The notes: generated from the sequence alone by a model not told the origin. Positions 46,218-57,597 are shown, counted from the stretch's first letter. The stretch is DNA of 64,000 bases from Sulfidibacter corallicola (GCF_017498545.1 NZ_CP071793.1:11588256-11652255), one strand, 5' to 3'. Translations and numbers: made by a program.

Positions 46218-47803
46218 AGGGCAACTCTCCAACACAGTGTCTCCTATTTTCTAACGCAATTATCGTGCAGCGAAAGCAAAGCCCTTCCGGGGCAATACCG
46301 CACGCCAACCTCTCCAGACTTGATCGTTTCGGTCACCTGGGAGATGTCTTGGCGCGAAAGTGGTTCGGCCGCCTGGTGCCGGCGAAAGAGCGAACCAAAC
46401 ACACCTACCTCGTCGGCGAATCGTGAGCCGGAAAATCCGAACTCCTCAAATACCTCATTCTCGAGCGCCTGGTCGACCGTCAATCGTCTCTGGTGCTCAT
46501 TGATCCGCATGGGGACCTGGCGAGAGAAGTGACTCGCCATCGCCGGGTTGGTGGCCGAGATGATGTGATCATCCTCGACCCGACACTGACGGAGTCCATC
46601 CAGGGGAGTAATGATCGCCATACCGATTTGCATTTTTGCATCAACCCCTTCAACCTTCCCGGCCTCGCCGCCGATACCGCCGATGTCTATGCTCAGCTGC
46701 TTGCCCACGCGTTTACAGCAATGCTCGGCGACGGCAATCAGTCGCTCTCACTCCAAATGACGACCTTGCTCCATCCATGCCTTCGTGTGCTGGTGGAGCG
46801 CCCGGGATCGACCCTGTTCGATCTCCAGCGGTTCATGCTCAATCACACCAACGAGGACCTCGTTGAATGGGGAAGCCAAAAGGGTCCCAAAGCGCATCGT
46901 CGGTTCTTCCGGGAACTCTTTTGCGCAGACGGCTATGCTGCGACCCGTCATTCGGTCGCCACCAAATGCCAACACCTCCTGAACTCGGAATGGTGTACGC
47001 GTTTGTTGGCTTCCGGCAAAAGCACGATCAACCTCTTTGACGCGCTCAATTCCGGAAAAAAGATCGTCGTCAACCTCGCGAAGGGCAAAGTAGGTGGTCA
47101 AACCGGTCAGGCTTTGGGGCGATTCCTTGTCGCCATGATCGCCGGCGCGGCATTTTCCCGTCACCGACAACCCCGATCCGCTCGTGTGCCCATCCACCTC
47201 TTCATCGACGAATGCCACACCGTGATTTCTGAGGACCTGCAAACGATCCTCACCGAAACACGCAAATTCGGGCTGCATTTGACGCTGGCCCAGCAATTCG
47301 TGGGACAGGGCATGGACCGCCACCTTCGGGAGGCAGTACTCACCAACTCCGGCGTAAAGGTCCTGGACGGCCGAGCGCGCACCAACCGAGCCAGTCTAAG
47401 TACCCACTTCCAACTTCCTCCTGACGAGTTTCCCGATTTGCTCCCCGGTAGTTTCCTGGCGCATGTCGGGGGTCGCAATGTCCGAATCACCTTGCCTCGG
47501 CGTTCGCTCGGCCATCGCCAATCGGTGTCGCAGTGACGGTGGGAGCAGGTCGTGACCGAACAGCTTGAGCGTCACTATCGGGCGCCGGACAAAGACAGTG
47601 AAGGAGGGTTCCGGTCGAGCTTTCCCGAAGGACAGCGATCCTGGTCACACCGAAGGAAAGTCAGAGGTCGAAGCCCAAAACGTCGACGTCCTAAATCGCT
47701 TCCGGAAAAACGGTGGCTGGCTCGGCTGCCGCCTGCACCGCGGTACCTCAAGCGTTCAGGTCAGGACCAATCACCATCCGTAAACGACCCATTTAGCCAG
47801 TAA
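46214..47803 (+). CDS. T4SS-type coupling ATPase with UGA in the Walker A loop
   Basis: 529 residues with UGAs at 46424 and 47534. Walker A is G-E-S-[UGA]-A-G-K-S, where the fourth residue must be Gly. 'SLVLIDPHGDLAREV' follows, then Walker B 'HLFIDECHTV' and 'ILTETRKFGLHLTLAQQ', all typical of TraD/VirD4-like or HerA-type DNA-pumping ATPases in CPR genomes. The basic C-terminal 90 residues are reached only through the second UGA. It would drive DNA transfer at the membrane, though no membrane helix is seen. Confidence 0.88.
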
Positions 47804-47814
47804 TCTTTCCGTTT

Positions 47815-48801
47815 ATGAACACACTCAGTCATACGCAACCGACTTCGGTTGCCGCCAAACCTCAATCTCAACGATCGAAGAGACCAGTCTCCGCCGACCG
47901 AAAACACCTCACGCCTCTTCAAACGCAGATACTTGAGAAACTAGCAGTCTTCATGTATTTGACCAACACGCAGTTCCAACGACTGGGCGTGTCTCGCAGC
48001 GCTCGCAGTCTTAACGCATTGCTGAATGATCTTGAGCGACGCAAGCTCATTCGAGCCATACGCTTTGACGGAGTTCCCCGACGAGAAACCTTCTACTGTC
48101 TCGCAGAAAGGGGCGCATCCTGGCTTGAAGTCGAAATGGGGAACGAGGTCAAGCTCTCTCTTTATCCAAAAAGCACTCGAGGATTCGATCGTGACTTCTT
48201 CCATCGCAAACTCACAGTGGACTTCCATATCGCACTTGTGAAATGGATTCGGAAGAAAAATGACCCTTTGGGACAAGAGCAAGGTCATCGCAGCCGACAC
48301 CAGCCCCTCTCGTTGCCTGTGTTTGATCGGTACTTCGACGTGACGGGCGCTAATCGTACCCATGACCCCATCCGGTCACGACTGGCCGCTAAAACCCGTG
48401 TCCTCATCGATCGCAAACGCAAGGTCATTCCGGATGTCAATTTCGTGATGGCCGATCGCCGATGACCACGCAATGAAGTCCTCCACCTCTTCACGCTTGA
48501 AGTGGCGAGAGGACGTGACGCTGGTCGCAACCTCGACCAGATCGTCAGACACATGGAGTTGATGAGCCTCGGACACCTCCCGGAGAAGTACGGACTTCAC
48601 CAATCGTATCGGGTGTTGTACTTGTTTGAAGAGGTGGGACTCGCGAAAACCGTCATGCACCGGTTTGTGGAAATGGTGCCAAAGGTGTGGCGTGATTACT
48701 TCCTGTTTGGAATGGCTTCGGAGGTGTTGAGTGACCCGGTGGGAAGCTGGTACACGGGGGATGGGAGAAAGGTGGGGTTGTTGGACGATCATATTTCCTA
48801 A
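47815..48801 (+). CDS. Replication-relaxation family protein
   Basis: 328 residues with one UGA at 48463. The N-part is a winged helix ('LTPLQTQILEKLAVFMYLTN', 'LLNDLERRKLIRAIRF'). The C-part 'KVIPDVNFVMADRRGPRNEV' then 'FTLEVARGRDAGRNLDQIVR' has the 'PD…E.D.gt' layout of Replic_Relax (PF13814), a plasmid and ICE family thought to act at replication or transfer origins. It starts 12 bases after the coupling ATPase and is followed 13 bases later by a recombinase, so one operon. Confidence 0.8.
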
Positions 48802-48813
48802 CTGTTTGATTGT

Positions 48814-49830
48814 ATGAATGTTTGCAACTGATCGAGTCTTGGGCTTGCTGATTTGTTTGTGCAGTTTCTTGCCGATTTGGAGTTTGAGGGGGCGAAACCG
48901 GCGACGTTGGCGATGCACCGAGGGAACTTCCGGCAGTTTCAGCATTTCGGAATGACCGATTTAGCTGATTTTCACAAACGCAATATCAAACGCTTTTTGA
49001 TGGAGCGGAGAACGGCGGGCAATCGGACGAACACCATTCGAAACCACTTGAAGACCTTCCGCCGATTTGGAAGGTGGCTGGAGTGTGAGCAGTTTGTGAC
49101 GGAGAGTCCCTCCCGAGATGTGCCCTACCCTCGACAAGAGCGAACACCACCGGTCATCCCGACTCTTGAGGAGTTCGTCGAGATCAAGGCTGCGGCGAAG
49201 ACTGTCTCTTCCAACACTTGGCTTGCTAGACGGTTCGTCTACTTGATCGACTTTTTGGCATTGACGGGGGCCCGGATCACGTCGGCACGACAAGTGCGAC
49301 TTAGAGACATTGACTGGGGACGAGGGATCATGAAGCTCGATGACCCCAAGAACAACACGTATTACTATTTCCCGATTGATGGAAGACTGGAAAGTCTGTT
49401 GCAGAGATTGCTGGCGTTTCGTCGTGAGTATGCCCGAGTCTATTTGAAGCTGGGGGCATTTGAAGAGTCCGAAGATGATTTTTTGTTATTCGGGAAACAT
49501 CCGAGCATTGCCCTGGGAGACAAAACCATTCGACGGCAATTTGGGCAACTTTCTCAAAAGCTGTGACGACGAGTCCATCCGCACATGCTCCGGAAGTACT
49601 TCGCCCAGCAGTGCTACCTTGCCGGACTCAATCAGTACGAGATTCAAGGACTCCTCAATCACTCGGATGTCAAGATGATTCAGGCGTACACCCAGCACGA
49701 TCAAGGACACTTACGAGCCTCGCTTGATCGGGCGTTTGGGAGTCACCGAGGTGGTCGAATGGCAAGAGGTGGCTTTGGTGCAGGAGCCGTAGCAGATTGA
49801 AACAGATCGAGGGGCTGGCAGGGGCGTTAG
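48814..49830 (+). CDS. Tyrosine recombinase (Xer-like) with three UGAs
   Basis: 338 residues; UGAs at 48829, 49564 and 49798. The core-binding domain is at 10-110 ('NTIRNHLKTFRRFGRWLECE'). Catalytic residues are Arg in 'LTGARITSARQ', HxxR in 'HPHMLRKYF' just after the second UGA (a Gly/turn position), then 'LLNHSDVKMIQAYTQHD' with the nucleophilic Tyr. With the standard code the gene would be cut before its HxxR box. Probably the element's integrase or resolvase. Confidence 0.88.
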
Positions 49831-49976
49831 TAGTTGATCTCTCGGTGCTACTGTGCCTTGCACGTTTAACTTGAAGAGTTTCATGGATCGTGCGACTATA
49901 TACGACGTCGTATTAAAGAATGGAGGTTGCTGCAACAACCCCCATCCGGTTTGAAGTCACAGGTTTTATTTCAAAT

Positions 49977-50010
49977 AATGACCGCTTCCCGATTGGGAGT
50001 GGTCATTTTT
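49977..50010 (+). terminator. Terminator after the recombinase operon
   Basis: AATGACC…GGTCATT encloses an inner CCC/GGG stem; T-run ATTTTTCG on the plus strand. It lies 150 bases after the recombinase stop. Confidence 0.7.
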
Positions 50011-50155
50011 CGTTTCTACTCCTGATTTGAGCGGCTTGAATGGTGCTTTGGGATGTGAGCGCGCTTGCTCCTATGTAGCCGCACGCCATAATCAAGCTGC
50101 CGATCACTGTTGCAGTGATTGCCGGTGGCACACTGAAGTCGAGGAATATCTCCAC
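50003..50155 (-). CDS. Possible 50-residue membrane protein
   Basis: GTG start with GGAGG 8 bases upstream, and one hydrophobic helix ('VPPAITATVIGSLIMACGYI'). It ends in UGA located inside a terminator hairpin. If UGA is Gly it would extend 30 residues through the hairpin, so either it is not real or it uses UGA as a stop. The ribosome site is good, the composition plausible. Confidence 0.35.
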   Translation of the reverse strand: MEIFLDFSVPPAITATVIGSLIMACGYIGASALTSQSTIQAAQIRSRNEK

Positions 50156-50494
50156 CGAAATCACCTCCGTTAGTGGATTATGCGCCTTTTTAGGCAGCCA
50201 GAACGGAAGTCACCTAGCCTGTCCGCCCTGACCTTCTTGCGAAACATGAGGCACATTATATCGGAAAGTTTAGACATAGTAAAATCGGGAGACAATCAAG
50301 GTTAAACACATCGCTAAGCAGTTTGTATCAAGTCAGCAAAAAGAAATGGTTGCGTTATTTGCATGCAAGAAAAATCAACGACACTCAGGACGGGTTTCTA
50401 TGCAAAAAACGAGGAACTAACAAGAAAATGTTGTGCTCTTTCAATTCGGCGAAATGTCACGATGCACACCTGCTTGGTCAGACCGGGAACGGAG

Positions 50495-51385
50495 CTAGTA
50501 GTCAAGCACGTCAACGGTCTGCCGGAGGTCTTCGGGGATGAGCTTGGCGTACATCTCGGTGACCTTGGTGGAGCTGTGACGCAGGAGCTTGGAAATCAGA
50601 TTGATGTCAACGCCTCTGCGAAGCAATGAGGTAGCGTTGGAATGACGAAGAGAGTGATACCCTTTGAAGTGGGGATAGATGGTTTCTTTGATGAATTTGG
50701 TCAGCAAATGATAGCGTACATCGCTCAAAGGATTTCACCAACGAGACACAATGAGATAGTAGGAGTCCAATCACATTTTGTCCTTTACGCGAAGGTATTG
50801 TTCCAAGTCAAAGGCAACTCGCGAGGAAAATGGCAGAAGCGAAATCCCCTTGTTTTTCTGTCTGGTAATGCGAATGAGCTTCTTTTGAAAATCAATTTCT
50901 TCGAGTTTAAGCCTTTTGATTTCTCAAAGGCGCAAACCAAGGCCATATGCGAGTGAGTAAATCGCGATCGCGCGGGTTTTCTCAAAGTCGGAATAGAAAA
51001 GAGTACACCGACGCAGGTTTCCAAAGAATTCTTGTACTTCACTTTCCATCATGAACTTGATCCGAGGCTCGTCCTTGCCGGGAAACTCCAAATCAAGGAA
51101 TGGATTTATCTCAATCACTTTTCGTTTCTTGAGCCAGTTGAAAAAGGCTTTGAGGCTGCGTGCTTTTGTGCGAATAGATTCCGTTCGATTGCCGTGCTCG
51201 TTAAGGTGATAAATAAAATCCTGGGCATCCGCTGGAGTTACGGATCGAACGTCGGTTATCTGTATGGTAGTAATGAATCGATTGATACACTCTTTGTGCC
51301 AGACGAGTGTCGCTTTGACGCTTTTTTTAAACGTCCTGTGATACTCCAAATATTGGACTAAGTATCCGGAAATATTGTTTTCCAT
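50495..51385 (-). CDS. Tyrosine recombinase / integrase with two UGAs
   Basis: 296 residues, UGAs at 50924-50926 and 50771-50773, TAG stop. The first falls in 'YGLGLRL-[UGA]-EIKRL', where Gly or Ser is the family rule next to the catalytic Arg. HxxR is 'YHSLRHSNA'; the Tyr lies in 'LLRHSSTKVTEMYAKL'. N-terminal SAM-like domain at 1-95. It lies beside a tRNA-Lys 3' fragment, the usual arrangement of an integrase and its attachment site. Confidence 0.85.
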
Positions 51386-51393
51386 AGAAAAAA

Positions 51394-51431
51394 GGTTACG
51401 ACCACCTGCCTTCAGGCTTGTAGTCGTAACC
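51394..51431. terminator. Bidirectional terminator
   Basis: GGTTACGAC and GTCGTAACC form a 9-bp stem with six A before and six T after. It separates the integrase from the tRNA fragment. Confidence 0.8.
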
Positions 51432-51460
51432 CTTTTTTGAATCGTCGGTTCTTGGCTTAT

Positions 51461-51513
51461 TGGTGGGCCAGGCGGGATTCGAACCCACGACCACCGGCTT
51501 AAAAGGCAGACTG
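51461..51513 (-). tRNA. tRNA-Lys (TTT) 3' fragment, probable attachment site
   Basis: Minus strand: anticodon loop CTTTTAA, a perfect T arm (GTGGGTTCGAATCCCGC), acceptor strand and encoded CCA. The anticodon stem is imperfect and the D arm and 5' acceptor strand are absent, so this is a displaced 3' part as left by integration into a tRNA gene. It lies 75 bases from the integrase. Under the usual logic the chromosome would lie to the left and the element to the right. Confidence 0.7.
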
Positions 51514-51831
51514 TCGCGGAAAATCATTGATTTTGGCTTCACAAAGCCAAAGATTGAAAACAGGGTATGACCACTAGCCTTTAGGCGTTGTGGGCAGAAA
51601 TAAGTATCGAAACATTACTCATTTTGATATGATTTTCAACCTTATCTTTAAGAAAATCCCACTTTTAATACTAGTTTCGATTAGGTTTGGTTCGCCGCCC
51701 TGCTCCGACACCACTTATTGCCTTTAAGGAGCCAAGGACAGTGTTAGTTGAGGGCGATTCCTTTTTCCCTCTGTTTGACTCATTTGGCTTCAGGAATAAA
51801 ATAATTGCCAAATATCCATAAAACGGATGCC
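51514..51831. other. Intergenic before the prepilin gene
   Basis: No convincing gene with either code. A TTTGGCTT/AAGCCAAA hairpin lies at about 51530-51553. A leader or promoter for the surface-protein gene is likely in the right half. Confidence 0.4.
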
Positions 51832-54351
51832 ATGAGGAAGCAAGCAAAGTGATTCTCGCTGGTGGAAGTGTTGATCGTCATCATTGTATTGGCCGTTCTC
51901 TCAGCACTCGTGATTACCGCTCTTGGGAATTATCAGGCGACACAGCTCAACTCCCGTAGAGTTGCCGACCTCGATCATCTCATTACCGTCGTCAACAGCC
52001 ACTATGAGATTAACGACACGATTCCCGACCCAGACGGAAACACACGCAAGTTTGACCATAATGGAAATTACACCCACTCCTACACGGATGCGCTCGGTAT
52101 CAGCGGATACGTCGGGTCGTCCACATTTCCCAAGACCTTCTTGGCGATGCCAATATTTGATCCGTATACAAAACATTTATACGCTTACGGAAAACAATAT
52201 GGAGAAAAACCACACTTCGATTTCGGCACCATCATCAACCGGCAAGGTGAATATATATCGTATATTACCGGGAACTTTTCGGGTGAATTACTCACCTCAC
52301 TTATTAAAGATTTCAACAGTCCACATTTTGTTGATGATGGCAGTCCCGATTTTCTCCCCTACGACCCCTACGATCGCCGGGTTACGGGGAGATTTTGACC
52401 GATTGACGGTATCGTTTACCTAAACGATCAGGAGCTGGGCGACCCGTCCAGTGTGGTGCTCGTGCAAGGCGACAAGGTCACCGTTCTCATCGAAGGCCGC
52501 GCCATCATTTACCTATCTGATGGCTCCGAACTGACGTTGGGCAATGACTACTCGGACACCGAGGTCGATTTCGAACTGCTCAAGGCCTCCGATAAGGGCG
52601 GGATCACCGATGTAATACTCAAGCTCGCGGTTGGCGAGGTGTGGGTCAAGGCTCCGGAGTACGCAGACGGGAGCAACTTTCGCATCAAGACCGATTCGGC
52701 CTCAGCGGCCGTCAGGGGCACTGTCTTCGGGCTGCGTGCGACTTATGGCGCAGAGGAGGAGGCGTACACCGACATCTACTTACAGGCCGGTGCCTTGCAA
52801 ATTGCCACCGATGAAGGAACTCCGATTGCGCCAAATCAGGCCAATACACAAAATGGAGTACAGATCGAACTCGATGAAAACGGAAACAGCCTTATCCGAG
52901 TCGATGAGGGTGCCGACCCAATTATCTTAGAGATCGACGACAATAACCCAAGCAACCCAATACCAGATGTTTCGGGTGACCTCATGGATGAAGATCAACA
53001 AGAACACATGCACCGACAGCTTTCTCAAGGTCTTCGTTTCAACAGTGGAACCAAGCCAATCTTAACAAGCCTTGCTCGTCCGGACTTTAATACACTGGTA
53101 GTCGAGGGGGAAAACTTGGGGGCTACCACACTCGAAATTATTCCTCGATTGCATGGGCTGCTTACCCTTGACGCGAACATCTTAGAAGCCTATGGCATCA
53201 ACCCGGCGGCGCATCAAAACGATATTGTCAGTATTGCGATTGACCCGAATAAATTGCGCTATACAATTACGACCAACATCTTTGCCGATACGCTTTTGCC
53301 ACTCCTGCAAAGTGATGATTTTCCATATGCTATTACGGCCTATTACCGCCTGTGTAACTACGATGTTTCCGCTGAATGTAGTGGGAAAATTTCAATCTCT
53401 TTACCATGAGTCGGCGAACGCTACGACCACGTCCGTCATACACTGCGAGAAACCCTATTACCCAATATGGGGGTCGGGGCTTGCTGGTCACCGGGTGATG
53501 AACACTTTTTAACCTTCGGCTGTATTAGTAAGTATGCTGTCTGGCACGCACCATTTGATGACCCCGGAGACGTGTATTTGTACGATCGAGAGGGAACGGC
53601 CACGGCTGTTGAAGCCCCGGGCATTGCCGAGTATGACCAGGCAGGAATTGCGCAGGGAGCACCGAACACCTGCGTACCGACAATTGCCGCAACCACCGTG
53701 GAGGCATGACCGTTTGCAAATCAGACTTGTCAGCCATTTACTCCCGAAAGCATTGCTCGACTTCATGAGCGCAATTTTTCGTTTGATGTGGATACTTCTT
53801 TTCTGATAACGCCAACCGGACAACGTGGTATTTTCATCGACAATGACAACGAGGCAGAACAAGACGGACTCTACTACCAAATCGACAGCGACACACTCGG
53901 CGATGAGTATGGCTTTGAGATCGCCGTGCGCGGTTCAGCACTGAAACGCGATACCACGCACTATTTGTGGGATCAGGGAGAGAGGAATAAGGGGTTAGTG
54001 TCTCAAGATTTTACTACGAAAACAAATTTAATACGATTCGTCTCAATTCAGAATATTAGCAATGATTTTTATTGATGTGATAACGCCACCTTTAACGCCA
54101 CTTCGTGTGATCTAGTCGCTCCAACCGAAAGATTGATTGATCACGAAATATATTACATCACTTATTATGTAAACTCTTTTGGTCAAGTTACCGGATGACT
54201 AGAGTGACCTAATATTGAGGAAAGTATACAATTTCGCATCCTCAACACCGTGAATGAAGATGGTTTTGCAATCGGTTCTCGGCATCAAAACGGACAGTTT
54301 GACTATCAGTGGAACGACATGATAAACAGGCTGTCTGTACTAAGAAATTAA
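51832..54351 (+). CDS. Type IV prepilin-like surface protein with FecR-type domain, seven UGAs
   Basis: 839 residues from ATG to TAA with UGAs at 51850, 52396, 53407, 53707, 54073, 54196 and 54205. The start reads M-R-K-Q-A-K-[UGA]-F-S-L-V-E: the prepilin peptidase site demands Gly before FSLVE, so UGA is Gly. A 20-residue hydrophobic helix follows. Residues ~205-330 resemble FecR ('DGSELTLG', 'GEVWVKAP', 'SASAAVRGTVFGL'). The long C-part is Asp/Thr-rich and Cys-bearing, typical of exposed proteins. It would be anchored as a pilin-like adhesin; the standard code splits it into five pieces. Confidence 0.85.
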
Positions 54352-54354
54352 TTC

Positions 54355-55239
54355 CTAGAATGGTCAGGCGACATTGTTTAAGATTATTTGATATCGCGGA
54401 CTTGTAGCACCTTCCGAATCCTCTATACTATATTCAAAGCTCACATCTCCAGCAATAAGCTCGGTGACTTCTGCAGTAAACTCTGTGCCATTCCATGTCA
54501 CCGTCCCCCATGTTGGGTTTTCTTCGGTCTTAAGAATAAGCGCTGAATCAGGGTCTTCAGCGTCCGAAACAAATTCTGACATATCTTTCGTAACAATCGT
54601 CGCACCACCACCATTAAACGTGGCATCGGCTCCGACAGGAGGTGTGTTGTTTTCGTTGGGCACGGTATGAGTAAAACGCGCCGGAAAGTTGTCGATGCCT
54701 CCGTCGCCAACCACGCCATCGAAAATGACCACCTCCAGTGTGTCGCCCTCTGTAAGCATCAACCCTACGAGGATTTCAAACGCATTGCCACTGGGAAACT
54801 GGACATTGACCGGTAGTGGGTTTTCGGTATCGCCATTGAGGGTTGCCACGACCCGGGCATTGGTTGGGTCAATCGTAAGGGTATTATCAAAAACACCGGT
54901 AATGAATGGTTTTCCATTTATATTGGTATCAAATGGGTCAAAATGTGCCACGGGCGCATTTTCATTGATGGCCTGGGAAAGGTCGAGACTATTGGTATAC
55001 CCATCATTGTTTAAGTCCGGTCATCCTCCGTGGGTATGTTCGTTTGTAGACCAATAGTCTATTATTTCGCCGGGGGTGGGGAGATCGCCGATCTTTGTTC
55101 CGGAGGCAGTGGCGATGGGAGCGACGGTTAAGACAGCCGCACCGACCAGGTTTTTGACACCGTTAATGAGCTGGTGTGTGCGCGACCTGTGGGGCGGTGT
55201 TGGGACATGACCGGTGGATTCGAGGGTATTGTTTGACAT
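54355..55239 (-). CDS. Surface protein with dockerin-like motif, two UGAs
   Basis: 294 residues, UGAs at 55021-55023 and 54364-54366, TAG stop. The hydrophobic segment 'VKNLVGAAVLTVAPIATA' is a signal or anchor. Then comes '[UGA]-PDLNNDGYTNSLDLSQAI', an EF-hand/dockerin-type calcium loop normally led by 'GDxNxDG'. The rest is Ig-like strands with many Thr, Asp and Asn ('GTVTWNGTEFTAEV'). It is convergent with the prepilin-like gene. Probably part of a cell-surface complex; the partner cohesin is not seen. Confidence 0.8.
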
Positions 55240-55374
55240 ACGGCATTGATTAACTGTAAAGATGGCTTTATATGGATTTCCGCCTGATTGTCAAGCATTG
55301 CCGCAAAGACAAGCCGCTACAGGCATAGTCGGCCATTGTACTTTCCGGATGCGATCAAACAAGAACCCACGACC

Positions 55375-55408
55375 AAAAAGACCACCGGGCACGTTTGGCG
55401 GTCTTTTT
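55375..55408. terminator. Bidirectional terminator
   Basis: AAAAAGACC and GGTCTTTTT pair around a 16-base loop. It lies between the stop of the pilin-like gene at 55464 and the start of the dockerin-type gene at 55239. Confidence 0.85.
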
Positions 55409-55463
55409 GAAGCTGATTTGTCTGGGGAAATGGTGTCGGTGGAGAGGGTCGGCGACTGAATAC

Positions 55464-55904
55464 CTATGATCCGGATCCAACTGAAAACACAAAGTTAATA
55501 ACCGCATTCACGATAGGGTACGCGGTAATCATACCGATAAATCCGAGTATTGACCACAGAATCACCCTTCGAGCTTGTTTCGTTCTTTCTTCATCTCCAC
55601 CGTAAACCACAAAAATCATGCCACAAAACACAATGTTTCCAATGGAGAGTATAGCGCCGAGCGTGATGAGGTTGTTGACGACCTTGGTCAGGCGGGCTCG
55701 AAGGGAGGTTTCGCCGACACTGGTCAGGCTGTAGTCTTCGATCTCTCTTCCGATCGAGCCTTCCGGCCTGCACCCTTCAAGCAATTCCTTCACGCTTCTC
55801 TCCGCGCTGAACTCACAGTCTTCGGATGCCTGCGAGATATTGAACGGCAAAAGCAGAAAACCGATGCAACCAAAAGACACAAAACGAAGAATGCCTGCAA
55901 GCAT
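55464..55904 (-). CDS. VirB2/TrbC-like pilin subunit
   Basis: 146 residues, no UGA, TAG stop. A signal peptide ('FVSFGCIGFLLLPFNIS') precedes a Cys-containing polar segment, then two hydrophobic helices ('NLITLGAILSIGNIVFCGMI' and 'VILWSILGFIGMITAYPIVN') separated by a short charged loop 'YGGDEERTKQARR'. This is the layout of the T4SS pilin families common in CPR genomes. With the coupling ATPase at 46214 it points to a reduced conjugation system. Confidence 0.7.
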   Translation of the reverse strand: MLAGILRFVSFGCIGFLLLPFNISQASEDCEFSAERSVKELLEGCRPEGSIGREIEDYSLTSVGETSLRARLTKVVNNLITLGAILSIGNIVFCGMIFVVYGGDEERTKQARRVILWSILGFIGMITAYPIVNAVINFVFSVGSGS

Positions 55905-55945
55905 AGGATGAGTGTAATGTGATATTTAGACGATTTCAGAGGGCA

Positions 55946-57484
55946 TTACTGGCTTTGGGAAGTCCCCTTGGCATGTCCCGTTGGGTGGACTTTCCCAGGA
56001 TTGGCTTGCTCTTTCTTTCTGTACTCGATTGCAAAATGCATTTTTGAAAAGTCGAGATCAAATTTTCCACCCCTGGTCACAAGAAAGCCAGATTGCTTTA
56101 AGGCACGCAAAAGGTATAGCTGATCGATTGGCTGACCGTCATCATCAAATTCGCGATACTGGCGAGCGTTTTCTTTCAAGAGCTTCATATCCAATGCGGC
56201 CTCCAAATAGCGCACGAGTGCAATACTATTTTTCGGGTGATAATCTCCATAATCAATTTCGCGACCACCATGGATCTCCGGAAATTGTGCCAGCTCGCTC
56301 GGCCATTTATGAATAGACTCTGAAGTAAATGGTGTCAACCAAAGCCGGGTCATATCTTCCGCATAGCGTTCGTGAGATTTCATATTGTAGGCGATCATAT
56401 CGCTCGATTCAGAAAGATCGACCTTGAAGCCAAACGCCGTGTAGCGCAACTCCGGGTTTCCATCGCTATCGCGACCAATCTCAGCGATCTCATTTTTCCC
56501 CTTGCCCGCAATAACGAGATTTTCTTGTTCATCACCGGTCACCGCAAACCCCTCTCGTCCGAGAAACATATTTGTCGCTTTTTCCACTTTTTCTCGGTTC
56601 TCGGCATCTGAAAAAGACTGCGTGAAGTCTTCCACTTCCTTTTGAGAAAGTGCTTGCATGGCATCCAATGCCGCTTCATATTGGGGTTTCTTTTCAGGGG
56701 CAACATTGCCAGCGAGCGCACTGCCAAACAACCCAATCAAAAGAATATCTTGCCGTGTCTCGGGCAACCGTTTGATGTAGGCCTGTTGTTCTTTCGGCAA
56801 GGTCGCGAGCTTCTCGGCAAGCAGGGCTTGTGCTTGTTCCTTCCCGCCCAACGCGTCGTAGATCGCTTCAAGTCACTCGTTGAATGTTTCGGTTTTTTCA
56901 AGTTTGAAGGACCTTTCTTTCATCTTCGCTTGATCCCCCTCGGTTTCTGAAAAGTCGGAAAAAACCTCCGTGACGTCTTTTGCTGTCAGTGAACGTTTTT
57001 GTTGCAGTTCAATTTCCATACGTTTCGCAACAAGGCGAGCCTGAAACTCCTCACCCACTTGAGGGTCAGCCCAAAGCCGGTCAAAGGCTTCCAATTGTCC
57101 CGTAGTAGCCAACGCTTCGCGGAGTCTTGTCAGTGTGGCTTCATCAAGCGTGGGTGCGGTGTTTTCGTTCTCCACAGGTGCATCCAACGAAACCGGTGCA
57201 CCCGCCCAGCCGGTCAGGTCGTCGGTCGAGAGACCGCTCGGCTGATCGTCGGCATCATCATCCAAACGCAGGTCGCGTCCAAAATCCAAATCTTCGAGGA
57301 GTTTGGACGCTTCGCGTTGGTCTTGCTGTCGAGCTATTGGTTCTTTGGCAAGTTGCTTTTTCATCTCGGTGCGCGAATCGGCAAGCGCGTTTTGTGCTGC
57401 TTGCTCGCGCTCTTCTCGTTGCTTTCTTTGTTCTGGCGATTCTTGCTCATCTCGGGCTGACTCGGGGTCGAGTGGCAATCCACC
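55946..57484 (-). CDS. Large charged protein of unknown function, one UGA
   Basis: About 512 residues. UGA at 56873-56875 joins two pieces in one frame ('…TETFNE-G-LEAIYDALGGKE'). The N-part is acidic coiled coil ('EQRKQREEREQAAQNALADS'), the C-part globular. Start unclear: GTG 57484 or TTG 57478 give no good site. In the next frame, from ATG 57536, there is an attractive Gly-rich start ('MSVEFGGASGGGRDDIEGG') that would join if one C of a CCC run at 57480 were absent. TAA stop. The next gene upstream is the 527-residue protein. Confidence 0.7.
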
Positions 57485-57597
57485 TTCGATGTCGTCGCGT
57501 CCGCCGCCGGATGCGCCTCAAAACTCTACACTCATAACTGTTACGGTTATTGGATATCGTTCGATAGTATTGGATTAATCGTGAACTTGAAGCCAGT

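Noticed and set aside
45963..46235. 90-codon minus-strand frame
   Set aside because: The plus-strand frame at 45942 is coupled to the upstream stop and has better composition.
37407..57484. UGA as tryptophan (code 4) or simple pseudogene decay
   Set aside because: UGA sits at Gly-only positions (P-loop, FxGxGG, prepilin site). Decay would also give UAA/UAG stops and frameshifts, but in-frame breaks are almost all UGA.
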